DNA of 11,912 bases from DATLOJ01 sp035536315 (lineage in GTDB: Bacteria > Actinomycetota > CADDZG01 > JAHWKV01): NCBI GenBank assembly GCA_035536315.1, contig DATLOJ010000154.1, forward strand, positions 1 through 11,912. The letters run 5' to 3'. The position numbers were made by a program, and so were the translations under genes. This document shows positions 1 to 6,422 of the stretch, piece after piece. Within the stretch, counting starts at the first letter, position 1. Each line of letters begins with the position of its first letter. The notes under the pieces were generated by a model, which was not told where the DNA came from, did no database searches, and was given only the letters and a program-made list of their open reading frames with translations.

Positions 1-522
1 GGATTCCCCGGTGACGCCGTCACCGGTCCGTGGGACTCAGCCGGGAAGACCTGGGGAGACGACGCAACTCGATTCCATGAGGAGTTCTCACACGCGCTTT
101 GCGTCCTGGTTTGTGTGGACGATGAAGAGCACCCGGATAACAGGGTAGCCCTCGACCCCGACTACGGACCGGATGAGAACGGAAGGGTCCCCCTCGTCAG
201 TTACCGGGGAACCGCTGAATCGGTGAGAAGACGCGAGTGGCTCTCCGTGAAAGCGGCCGAGATTCTGCGCGCGGCCGGAGCCCGGCACATCCATCGCAGC
301 GACCTCGATGTCTACGTCTCACATCCGATGGGAACCATGCGCATGGGCGGCGACCCGCGTACATCGATGGTGAATGAACGGGGCGAGGCTCATGAGGTTC
401 CGGGCCTGTTCATTGCCGACAACTCGGTGTTCCCGAACGGGCTGGGGGGGCCGAATCCGACTCTTACTTGTCAGGCCCTCGCAACGCGTACTGCCGACGC
501 CGTTGCCGCGAGATACGTCTAA
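1..522 (+). CDS. GMC-family FAD-dependent oxidoreductase, C-terminal part (5' end outside window)
   Basis: The frame is open from base 1 to the TAA at 520-522, so the last 173 residues of a protein that usually has about 500 or more are visible. The FAD-binding N-terminal domain lies outside the window. The visible part is the GMC oxidoreductase C-terminal domain. It shows the signature SHPMGTMRMGG, whose His (visible residue 108, bases 322-324) corresponds to the family's catalytic His. It also shows the closing block PGLFIADNSVFPNG followed by GPNPTLTCQALATRTAD, whose Asn is the usual second active-site residue and whose end contacts FAD. Members oxidise alcohols, sugars or sterols using FAD; the substrate cannot be told from this fragment. 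An internal GTG at 115 is not the start, because good GMC-like reading continues upstream. It converges on hisF with a 22-base gap and is not part of the his transcription unit. Confidence 0.93.
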   Translation, partial: GFPGDAVTGPWDSAGKTWGDDATRFHEEFSHALCVLVCVDDEEHPDNRVALDPDYGPDENGRVPLVSYRGTAESVRRREWLSVKAAEILRAAGARHIHRSDLDVYVSHPMGTMRMGGDPRTSMVNERGEAHEVPGLFIADNSVFPNGLGGPNPTLTCQALATRTADAVAARYV

Positions 523-539
523 CCAGGCGCAAGACCTGG
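523..539. terminator. Short GC hairpin between convergent GMC gene and hisF
   Basis: CCAGG (523-527) and CCTGG (535-539) form a perfect 5-bp inverted repeat around a 7-base loop. It sits immediately after the TAA of the GMC gene and 5 bases beyond the hisF stop. The convergent position fits a shared terminator. However, the stem is short and no T-run follows on either strand, so this is at best a weak or factor-assisted site. Confidence 0.3.
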
Positions 540-544
540 GGGGA

Positions 545-1297
545 CTACCTGACCGTGATGCCTGCTTTTCTCATGTGGCTCTTCACCTCAGAGATCCCGA
601 GCTCTCCAAAATGAAATAAGGACGCCGCCAGCACTGCGTCCGCGCATCCGTCGTTGACCGCCTCCGCGAAGTGCTCCCTCGTTCCGGCCCCCCCTGATGC
701 GATAACGGGAACGTTGACGTTCGACGTAACCGCTCGTAGCAGCTCTATCTCGTAGCCATCCTTGGTGCCGTCGCGGTCCATCGACGTCAATAGAATCTCT
801 CCGGCCCCCAGCTCCTCACCGAGAGCGGCCCATTCGACTGCATCCTTTGCGGCGGCTGTTCTTCCGCCGTGGGTGTACACCTCCCACCCGCTTCCGGTCT
901 TCTTCGCATCGATGGCCAGAACCACACACTGCGCGCCGAAACTATCGGCCGCCCTTTTCAGCAGGTCAGGGTCGTTTAGGGCCGCAGTATTTATCGCCAC
1001 TTTGTCCGCGCCGGCCCTGAGCAAGCGGTTCATGTCGTCCACGGTCCGCACGCCCCCACCAACGGTCAAGGGAATGAACACGGTCTCTGCTGTCAAGCGA
1101 ACAGCGTCCAGCAAGGTGTCACGGTCTTCGTGCGAGGCCGCGATATCCAGGAAGACCAGCTCGTCCGCACCCTCGGCGTCGTAGCGAGCGGCAAGAGCTG
1201 CGGGATCACCGGCGTCCACGATGTCGGTGAACTTCACTCCCTTCACAACCCGGCCCCCTTCCACATCGAGGCAGGGGATCACCCTCGTCGCAAGCAT
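545..1297 (-). CDS. hisF: Imidazole glycerol phosphate synthase, cyclase subunit HisF
   Basis: With HisH it converts PRFAR plus ammonia to imidazole glycerol phosphate and AICAR, linking histidine and purine synthesis in the cytoplasm. The product is 250 residues, normal for the family. It is a (beta-alpha)8 barrel with both catalytic aspartates: Asp11 in VIPCLDVEGGRVVKG and Asp130 in VLAIDAKK. Phosphate-binding loops are seen at TVGGGVRT (78-85) and ASGGAGT (200-206). The ATG at 1297-1295 gives the standard N-terminus MLATRVIPCLDV and lies 6 bases after the hisA stop. I see no strong Shine-Dalgarno, so translation probably depends on ribosomes arriving from hisA. It is the last gene of the visible his cluster; hisI, which often follows hisF, is absent and the convergent GMC gene occupies that place. 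Confidence 0.98.
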   Translation of the reverse strand: MLATRVIPCLDVEGGRVVKGVKFTDIVDAGDPAALAARYDAEGADELVFLDIAASHEDRDTLLDAVRLTAETVFIPLTVGGGVRTVDDMNRLLRAGADKVAINTAALNDPDLLKRAADSFGAQCVVLAIDAKKTGSGWEVYTHGGRTAAAKDAVEWAALGEELGAGEILLTSMDRDGTKDGYEIELLRAVTSNVNVPVIASGGAGTREHFAEAVNDGCADAVLAASLFHFGELGISEVKSHMRKAGITVR

Positions 1298-1303
1298 TCG
1301 GAA

Positions 1304-2023
1304 TTAGCCCGCGGCCAGCTTGGCCTCTTCGAGAGTGAGTGCGCCAGAGTAAAGGGCTTTGCCGACAATGACTCCTTCGAGGCCCTTGGACTGAAGCCTC
1401 GCCAGCGACCTTATGTCGTGGTCGCTCGAGACCCCACCCGAGGCAATCAAGGGAGCACCGACAGCGTCCAGAACTTCCTCTATTGCGTCGATGTTGGGGC
1501 CGAGAAGCGTGCCGTCCCGCTCGATGTCGGTGAACATGATCCGTCCGGCCCCCGATTCCGAGATCGACTTCAGTGTGTCTACCGTTGTGATGCCGGAACT
1601 CTCCTGCCACCCCTCGATCCTTACGCGACCGCGCCGCGCATCGACCGCTGCAACAAGTCGATCTCCGAACTTCGCCACAGCTTCGGTCAGGAACTCTTTG
1701 TCCAGCGACTTCGTTCCGATGACGACCCTCGCTGCCCCGGCGTCGAGCCAGTGACCGATTGCCTCAATGGTCCTGATGCCTCCGCCCACCTGAACCGGGA
1801 TGTTCGTCTGGGCGAGGATTTGTTCCACGGCGCGCGAGTTCGCCTGGGCACCTTTGGTCGCACCGTCGAGATCCACAACGTGAAGCCACTCGGCCCCCTC
1901 ACGCTCCCAACGCAGTGCCGCCTCAACCGGGTTGTCTCCGTAAACCGTGCGCTCTTTGAGCTCTCCCTGGCGAAGACGGACCACCTGATCCTCGACGATG
2001 TCGACTGCAACAAGAATCTGCAC
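1304..2023 (-). CDS. hisA: 1-(5-phosphoribosyl)-5-[(5-phosphoribosylamino)methylideneamino]imidazole-4-carboxamide isomerase HisA
   Basis: It catalyses the Amadori rearrangement of ProFAR to PRFAR, feeding HisH/HisF. The 239-residue product is a full-length (beta-alpha)8 barrel with Asp8 (VAVDIVEDQVVRL) and Asp128 (VAAVDARRG) in the catalytic positions. Phosphate loops are QVGGGIRT (78-85) and ASGGVSS (194-200), and FTDIERDGTL lies at 164-173. The start is a GTG at 2023-2021, 4 bases after the hisH TAG. An AAAAGG at 2041-2036 is a distant possible ribosome site. In Actinomycetes this place is taken by PriA, which also does the TrpF reaction. Here the DLDGATKG loop and the QVGGGIR loop look like ordinary HisA; PriA typically has an SGGIRDD-like loop and an AAFGRGSN-like segment. 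I favour monofunctional HisA, but dual activity cannot be excluded from sequence. Confidence 0.95.
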   Translation of the reverse strand: MQILVAVDIVEDQVVRLRQGELKERTVYGDNPVEAALRWEREGAEWLHVVDLDGATKGAQANSRAVEQILAQTNIPVQVGGGIRTIEAIGHWLDAGAARVVIGTKSLDKEFLTEAVAKFGDRLVAAVDARRGRVRIEGWQESSGITTVDTLKSISESGAGRIMFTDIERDGTLLGPNIDAIEEVLDAVGAPLIASGGVSSDHDIRSLARLQSKGLEGVIVGKALYSGALTLEEAKLAAG

Positions 2024-2027
2024 CTTG

Positions 2028-2642
2028 CTATTGAACCTTTTCCAAAACTTGAGCGAGGAGCTCGATGCCGTCGTCGCCCGACTTCTCGGGATGAAACTGC
2101 ACGCCGATCACGTTGCCTGCCTCGAGCCCAGAGACGAACTCTTCTCCATGCTCGGTAGTCGCCGTCGTCAGCCCCTCCTGATCGGCGGGCACGCACACAT
2201 ACGAGTGGTCGAAATAGAACCTCTTTCCGCTGAACGGTTGGAACAGGCCCGTTTCCGCCTGGATCGTGTTCCATCCCATGTGCGGGACCTTGACATCGCC
2301 CTGTATCTGACGCACCTCGCCCTTCAAGATGTCGAGACCTTTCGACCCCCCTTCTTCTGAGCTTTCGAAGAGAAGCTGCATCCCAAGACAGATTCCGAGA
2401 ACCAAGCCGCCCGACCTGGCCCAGCCCCATACTGGATCGATCAGCCCCAGCTCCTCGAGGTGTCCGATGCCCGCCTTGAAGTTGCCCACACCCGGAAGGA
2501 CCAGCAGGTCTCCCGAGGCGATCTCACCCGGGTTGTTCGTAATCGATGGTCTGGCCCCCGCGCGTTCGAGGGCCTTGGCGACACTGGCAAGGTTGCCCAT
2601 CTTGTAATCGACGATCACTGCTCTCGCACCGACTGGAGACAT
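2028..2642 (-). CDS. hisH: Imidazole glycerol phosphate synthase, glutamine amidotransferase subunit HisH
   Basis: It hydrolyses glutamine and passes ammonia through the HisF barrel in the IGP synthase complex. The product is 204 residues, the usual length, with a class I glutamine amidotransferase fold. The nucleophile is Cys85 in GICLGMQLLFESSEEG, and His184 and Glu186 in VQFHPEKSG complete the triad. The oxyanion-strand motif PGVG is at 50-53, and VPHMGWN (119-125) and YFDHSYVC (143-150) are family blocks. The ATG at 2642-2640 directly abuts the hisB stop (TAAATG, no spacer). A good Shine-Dalgarno, AAGGGGG at 2657-2651, lies inside the last codons of hisB, 8 bases before the start. The stop is TAG, 4 bases before the hisA GTG. 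Confidence 0.98.
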   Translation of the reverse strand: MSPVGARAVIVDYKMGNLASVAKALERAGARPSITNNPGEIASGDLLVLPGVGNFKAGIGHLEELGLIDPVWGWARSGGLVLGICLGMQLLFESSEEGGSKGLDILKGEVRQIQGDVKVPHMGWNTIQAETGLFQPFSGKRFYFDHSYVCVPADQEGLTTATTEHGEEFVSGLEAGNVIGVQFHPEKSGDDGIELLAQVLEKVQ

Positions 2643-3233
2643 TTACAAAACCCCCTTCGTAGACGGCAGCACGCCGGCCCGTCGGGAGTCGATCTCTGTC
2701 GCGGACTTAAGCGCCTGGGCAAAACTCTTGAACACAGCCTCCACGATGTGGTGGGAGTTACGACCGTCGAGCAGGCTCATGTGCAAAGTCATCGCGGATG
2801 ATCGCGTTAGCGCGACGAAGAACTCTTCCGTGAGGTCGGGATCGTAGTTTCCAATCGCCTCGGCAGGAACCTCGACCTTGAAGGCGAGAAACGGCCTCCC
2901 CGAAAGATCCACGGCGACCTGAACCAGGGCCTCCTCCATAGGCACAATGCTCCAGCCGTACCTTCTGACTCCGTGCTTGTTTCCAAGCGCCTGGGTCAGA
3001 GCCGTTCCGAGAACAATCCCAACGTCCTCGACTGTGTGGTGTGAATCGATTTGCAGGTCCCCCTCGGCCGCGATGTCGAGGTCAAACCCCGCGTGCTTCC
3101 CCAGCTGTTCGAGCATGTGGTCGAAAAATGGGACGCCGGTCGAAATGTTCGTCGCCCCCGAGCCGTCCAGGTCGAGTCTCACTTTCACCGAGGTCTCGTT
3201 GGTTGTTCTTTCCCCTTCGGCAACCCTGCTCAC
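2643..3233 (-). CDS. hisB: Imidazoleglycerol-phosphate dehydratase HisB (monofunctional)
   Basis: It dehydrates imidazole glycerol phosphate to imidazole acetol phosphate. At 196 residues it is the stand-alone dehydratase, without the histidinol-phosphatase domain fused in enterobacteria, so the phosphatase step must be encoded elsewhere. The characteristic metal-binding repeats are present: FFDHMLEQLGKH (36-47), DSHHTVEDVG (63-72) and the second-half SHHIVEAVFK (160-169). Other family blocks are ERTTNET at the N-terminus and RNSHH before the second metal motif. The GTG start (3233-3231) overlaps the hisC stop by 4 bases (GTGA), which implies translational coupling. The only ribosome-site-like sequence upstream is a weak AGAGG inside hisC. 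Confidence 0.98.
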   Translation of the reverse strand: MSRVAEGERTTNETSVKVRLDLDGSGATNISTGVPFFDHMLEQLGKHAGFDLDIAAEGDLQIDSHHTVEDVGIVLGTALTQALGNKHGVRRYGWSIVPMEEALVQVAVDLSGRPFLAFKVEVPAEAIGNYDPDLTEEFFVALTRSSAMTLHMSLLDGRNSHHIVEAVFKSFAQALKSATEIDSRRAGVLPSTKGVL

Positions 3234-4315
3234 GTGGCCAGCGCCTCTGCCAGAGCCTCTAAAAACTTTTCGTCCTGCTCAGGTGTGCCCACCGACACTC
3301 GAAGACAATCTTGACAGCCCGGCACGTCCGAGAAGTCCCTGATCAAGACGCCCTTTTCGAGCAGCGCCTTCCACACCTCGGTCCCCGGTTTTTCGAGACA
3401 CCTGAAAAGCACAAAGTTGGCAAGTGAAGGAATTGCCGCCACTCCCCTGGTCGTAGAGAGCTCGCGGTAGAGGCGATCTCTTTCATGCTTGATGGTCTCG
3501 ACCGTGCTCAGGAGCTCGTCGCCCATTCCAAGTGCCGTGAGAGCAGCGGCTTGGCTGAGGCTCGAAAGGTGGTAAGGAAGTCTCACCTTCATTACCTCCT
3601 CGATCACCCACGGCTGCGCGACCAGGTAGCCGAGACGCGCTCCCGCGAGTCTCCATGCCTTAGAGAAGCTGCGGGTTACTACAAGGTTGTCGAACTCCTC
3701 CATCAACCGGACGAAACTGCCCTCGCCAAACTCAACGTAAGCCTCATCGAGGATCACAAGCCCCGGCGCCCGCTCGCAAAAGACACGCAGCTCGTCCTCT
3801 GTAATCCCGGTGCCGGTTGGGTTGTTGGGCGCGCATATGAGGACGATGTCCGGCTTCTGGACGTCTATCGCGTCGGAACAAGCGTTTATCTCCAGCGAGT
3901 AGTCCGGGTTTCGTCTGCCGCGCAGATGCCGAGTGCCTGTGATCCTGACGATGTGCGAATGCATGCTGTAGCTCGGCTCGAGTGTCATTGCTTTGCGCTC
4001 CACCCCGCCGAACGCGAGCAGCAGCTGAAGAAAGATCTCGTTCGAGCCGTTGGCGAGCCAAACTCTCTCGGTCAGCGTGCCAGTCCTTGCTGCTACGGCC
4101 TCCCTTGCCTCGTTGAACTCCCGCAAGGGGTAGCGGTTGAGCTGAAGTTTCGACAGCCGCACGGCCAGCTCCTCGAAGAACTGGGGAGGTGGCGGGTAGG
4201 GGCTCTCGTTCGTGTTCAGTTTGATTGCCGCTTCCATCTGCGGCGCCATGTACGGCTGGACATCGGCGAGATCGGACCGGCCCCCCAGTCTGACTCGAAG
4301 CTCTGAGTCGCTCAT
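3230..4315 (-). CDS. hisC: Histidinol-phosphate aminotransferase HisC
   Basis: This PLP enzyme transfers the amino group of glutamate to imidazole acetol phosphate, giving histidinol phosphate. The 361-residue product is a full-length fold-type I class II aminotransferase. The Schiff-base lysine is Lys219 in TRSFSKAWRLAGARLGY; Arg227 in the same block, and Asn164 (CAPNNPTGTG) and Asp190 (LDEAYVEFG), are cofactor-contact positions. Arg339 (CLRVSVGT) is the expected substrate-carboxylate/phosphate arginine. NTNESPYPPP near residue 34 is the typical HisC N-terminal block. The ATG at 4315-4313 overlaps the hisD stop (ATGA) and has a strong Shine-Dalgarno, GGAGGA at 4327-4322, with a 6-base spacer. 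Homologous aminotransferases act on aromatic keto acids, but the his context makes HisC secure. Confidence 0.97.
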   Translation of the reverse strand: MSDSELRVRLGGRSDLADVQPYMAPQMEAAIKLNTNESPYPPPPQFFEELAVRLSKLQLNRYPLREFNEAREAVAARTGTLTERVWLANGSNEIFLQLLLAFGGVERKAMTLEPSYSMHSHIVRITGTRHLRGRRNPDYSLEINACSDAIDVQKPDIVLICAPNNPTGTGITEDELRVFCERAPGLVILDEAYVEFGEGSFVRLMEEFDNLVVTRSFSKAWRLAGARLGYLVAQPWVIEEVMKVRLPYHLSSLSQAAALTALGMGDELLSTVETIKHERDRLYRELSTTRGVAAIPSLANFVLFRCLEKPGTEVWKALLEKGVLIRDFSDVPGCQDCLRVSVGTPEQDEKFLEALAEALAT

Positions 4316-5583
4316 CGCTTGTCCTCCAGCCTGGCCTTTACGGCGCGTGCGTGGTTGAGCAGACCCTCCGCGGAGGAAAGCGCCTCGATATCCGGCAGCA
4401 TTTCGGCAATCGACTCGCGGGAATGCTGCAAGAAGTAGCTCATTTTTTGGAACGTCGACGCTCGCAGTCCGGACGACCAGCGAGCGGTCCCACCGGTCGG
4501 AAGGACGTGGTTAGTGCCGGCAACATAGTCGCCAATCGGGACCGCAGAGTAAGAACCCAAGAATACGGCGCCTGCATTTTGGAACAACGGCAGGGACTCT
4601 TCGGCGTTATCGATGAGCAGCTCGAGGTGCTCGGGGCCGAACGCGTTGACCGCGTCGGCAGCCTGCTGAAGGTCGTTCGTCAGTACGAGGACACCTCCTT
4701 CTTGAAGAGCGCTCGACAGATGTGAGGGGGTGTCAATGTCCGTCAGAATCTTTTCGACCGCCTTGCGCACGTCCTCGAGAAGGTGCTCGTCCCACGAGCA
4801 AACAACGAATGCTCCACCGGGGCCATGCTCTGCTTGCGCTATGAGATCCCACGCAATGACCACAGGATCAGCCAGATGGTCGGCGACGACGGCTATCTCA
4901 CTGGGGCCGGCGATCGTGTCGATCCCGACCGTTCCTGCAAGCTCCCTCTTCGCCAGAGCCACATAGATATTGCCCGGACCCACGACGACGTCCACTTTCC
5001 GAATCTGGTGGGTACCAATGGCAAGTGCTGCGATCGCTTGCGCGCCTCCAACTGAGTAGACCTCGGTTGTGCCTGCAATCGCGGCTGCCGCAAGGGTCAC
5101 CTCGTTCACCGATCCATCGGCAGCCGGAGGAACACAGAGCACGAGTTCTTCAACTCCAGCGGCTATCGCGGGGACGCAGCACATCAAAACGGTCGACGGA
5201 TAGGACGCCATGCCTCCGGGAACATACGCCCCCGCGCGCGCTACGGGCGTCACGGTCTCGCCGACTATCCCTCCCCCAAGCTCCATTCGCCATGACTCGA
5301 TCAGCTGTTTCTCGGCGACTGCACGAATTCGTGATGCCGCGTTCTCGAGAGCAGTTCGGAGCGCGGGCGAAATCTTTCCGAGCGCCATATCCAGCTGATT
5401 CTGCGGCACGAGGAAGGTGTCGACGTCCGCCCCGTCGAACCGCCTGGTCAGCTCAGAAAGGGCCTCGTCGCCATCCGACCGAACCCTTTCGATGATCGCC
5501 GTGACTTCCTCGAAAGGGGCGGCGGCCGCGTCGCGACGAGGTATGAGCGATTGACGCGAGCGGCGTAGGTCCAGGAACTGCAT
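4312..5583 (-). CDS. hisD: Histidinol dehydrogenase HisD
   Basis: It carries out the last two steps of histidine synthesis, oxidising histidinol to histidine with two NAD+. The 423 residues match the family length. Expected zinc ligands are visible: Gln250 and His253 (IAQAEHGPGG), Asp352 (PIGDYVAGTNHVLPTGG) and His411 (LLNHARAVKARL). The acid/base pair is Glu318-His319 in AFGPEHLELL. NAD-site blocks include VVVGPGNIYVALAKREL (199-215) and DTIAGPSEIAVVAD (222-235). The ATG at 5583-5581 gives a plausible N-terminus; the ribosome site before it is weak. It is the first gene of the his block, 33 bases after the four-helix membrane protein gene. With so little space there is no his leader peptide or attenuator, so it probably shares a transcript with upstream genes or uses a promoter inside them. 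Confidence 0.98.
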   Translation of the reverse strand: MQFLDLRRSRQSLIPRRDAAAAPFEEVTAIIERVRSDGDEALSELTRRFDGADVDTFLVPQNQLDMALGKISPALRTALENAASRIRAVAEKQLIESWRMELGGGIVGETVTPVARAGAYVPGGMASYPSTVLMCCVPAIAAGVEELVLCVPPAADGSVNEVTLAAAAIAGTTEVYSVGGAQAIAALAIGTHQIRKVDVVVGPGNIYVALAKRELAGTVGIDTIAGPSEIAVVADHLADPVVIAWDLIAQAEHGPGGAFVVCSWDEHLLEDVRKAVEKILTDIDTPSHLSSALQEGGVLVLTNDLQQAADAVNAFGPEHLELLIDNAEESLPLFQNAGAVFLGSYSAVPIGDYVAGTNHVLPTGGTARWSSGLRASTFQKMSYFLQHSRESIAEMLPDIEALSSAEGLLNHARAVKARLEDKR

Positions 5584-5616
5584 TTCAGCCAGTCTAAGGG
5601 CTGAGGTTTCACGGGC

Positions 5617-6117
5617 TCAGCGAACGGCAACCTCCGGGTCCCACTCTTCCTCGATCACCTGCGTCTCTTCGAGGGGTCCAATCCGGGTTGCTTGCATCGA
5701 CCACCAGATCCACAGAAGCAGTACGACGAGCATTACGGGAAGGAAGACGGTGGGCAGGTCGATGATCCAGTGGGAAGCGGGCACCGTTCCGGAAACGATA
5801 TCGCCGATGTGTACAGCGGCATGCGTTCCATAACCGACCAGAGTCACAAGCAGGGCGATGCCTCCGAGGCGAGCGGGGTTTGTGAATGCGAGGAGAAGGA
5901 GCAGTCCGCCGGCCGCATACCAACCGCCGAGGTCCCGAATGAAGTGAGGGTTGAAGGCTCCAAAGTCTTCGATGGCGCCGGGGAAAACTGCCCGCCATCC
6001 CGCGGGGTCGATCAGCATCCAGATTCCGAGGGCAAGGCTCGTCATTCCGCCCGCGCCGAAGCCGACCCTCAGCAGCTTGAGAAGAATGGGCTGAGCATCA
6101 GCAACCTGGCGGTGCAC
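5617..6117 (-). CDS. Uncharacterised four-helix integral membrane protein
   Basis: I do not recognise a functionally characterised family. From the GTG at 6117 the product is 166 residues with four hydrophobic segments at about 17-37, 65-79, 84-105 and 118-139. A polar acidic C-terminal tail (about 145-166, with EEEWDPE) follows and is probably cytoplasmic. The block FNPHFIRDLGGWYAAGG before helix 2 resembles small DUF4345/DoxX-like membrane proteins, but that is only an impression. Start choice: a strong Shine-Dalgarno, AGGTGGAG at 6131-6124, lies 6 bases before the GTG at 6117. An in-frame GTG at 6129 would give 170 residues but lies within that site, so 6117 is preferred. It sits between the zinc-ribbon gene (44 bases upstream) and hisD (33 bases downstream) on the same strand. 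Nothing ties it to histidine synthesis except position. Confidence 0.85.
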   Translation of the reverse strand: MHRQVADAQPILLKLLRVGFGAGGMTSLALGIWMLIDPAGWRAVFPGAIEDFGAFNPHFIRDLGGWYAAGGLLLLLAFTNPARLGGIALLVTLVGYGTHAAVHIGDIVSGTVPASHWIIDLPTVFLPVMLVVLLLWIWWSMQATRIGPLEETQVIEEEWDPEVAVR

Positions 6118-6123
6118 GACAGT

Positions 6124-6131
6124 CTCCACCT
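6124..6131 (-). promoter_or_regulatory. Ribosome binding site that decides the start of the four-helix protein
   Basis: On the minus strand AGGTGGAG (6131-6124) is followed by a 6-base spacer and GTG at 6117. This is better placed than the alternative GTG at 6129, which overlaps the site itself. Confidence 0.6.
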
Positions 6132-6143
6132 AGAAGAGTCTAG
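6130..6143. repeat. 14-base perfect inverted repeat CTAGA-AGAG-TCTAG
   Basis: A 5-bp inverted repeat with a 4-base loop lies in the gap between the zinc-ribbon stop and the four-helix protein. In the transcript its last two bases overlap the start of the AGGTGGAG ribosome site, so a hairpin here could partly cover it. The stem is short and A/T-containing, so stability would be modest. It may be chance. Confidence 0.35.
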
Positions 6144-6161
6144 ATTCCGGACCCCTGCCAT

Positions 6162-6413
6162 TCAGGGATTTGAGCGAAACCCCTCACGCTCAAAGTCGCG
6201 GTTGCAGCTCTTGCATACGACGCTATCCATCACAACGACAAGCCGGGTGCTGCCGCAGTCCGGACATGTGTCTGAGCGCGACGCCCACTCTTCGTCGGTC
6301 GCTTGGCAGTCCGGGCATATGAGTACTTGCTCTCCGGCAATTACGAGCCGGGCCCAGTTCGACGCGCCCTTGACCGGATCGGTCTGCCTTTTCTGGCAGT
6401 TCATGCATGGCAC
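6162..6413 (-). CDS. Small double zinc-ribbon protein, function unknown
   Basis: The product is 83 residues with four CxxC knuckles: Cys3/Cys6, Cys33/Cys36, Cys50/Cys53 and Cys67/Cys70. The last two pairs (CPDCG and CKSC) form a classical zinc ribbon. The first two, 27 residues apart, probably form another. There is no catalytic domain or membrane segment, so it is probably a nucleic-acid- or protein-binding cytoplasmic protein. Start choice: GTG at 6413 keeps the first knuckle complete, whereas the ATG at 6404 would drop Cys3. No clear Shine-Dalgarno is visible. It begins 9 bases after the dnaE stop and in the same reading frame as dnaE, so it probably depends on ribosomes finishing dnaE. 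Position suggests a replication or nucleic-acid link, but that is only inference. Confidence 0.82.
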   Translation of the reverse strand: MPCMNCQKRQTDPVKGASNWARLVIAGEQVLICPDCQATDEEWASRSDTCPDCGSTRLVVVMDSVVCKSCNRDFEREGFRSNP

Positions 6414-6422
6414 AGCGGTAAG

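Noticed and set aside
88..294. Minus-strand open frame opposite the GMC oxidoreductase
   Set aside because: It lies inside the well-supported GMC C-terminal domain frame and has no motif.
1220..1535. 13-base word GATGTCGGTGAAC in both hisF (1220-1232) and hisA (1523-1535), with 12 bases of it again at 10891
   Set aside because: In each gene it simply encodes FTDI on the minus strand, at non-equivalent barrel positions in HisF and HisA; a coincidence rather than a repeat element.
1130..2158. Long plus-strand open frame (342 codons) antisense to hisF, hisA and hisH
   Set aside because: It lies fully opposite three secure his genes, has no recognisable domain and arises from codon bias on the opposite strand.
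3485..4306. Plus-strand open frame of 273 codons opposite hisC
   Set aside because: Shadow of hisC; the translation has no family motifs and the sense strand has all HisC active-site residues.
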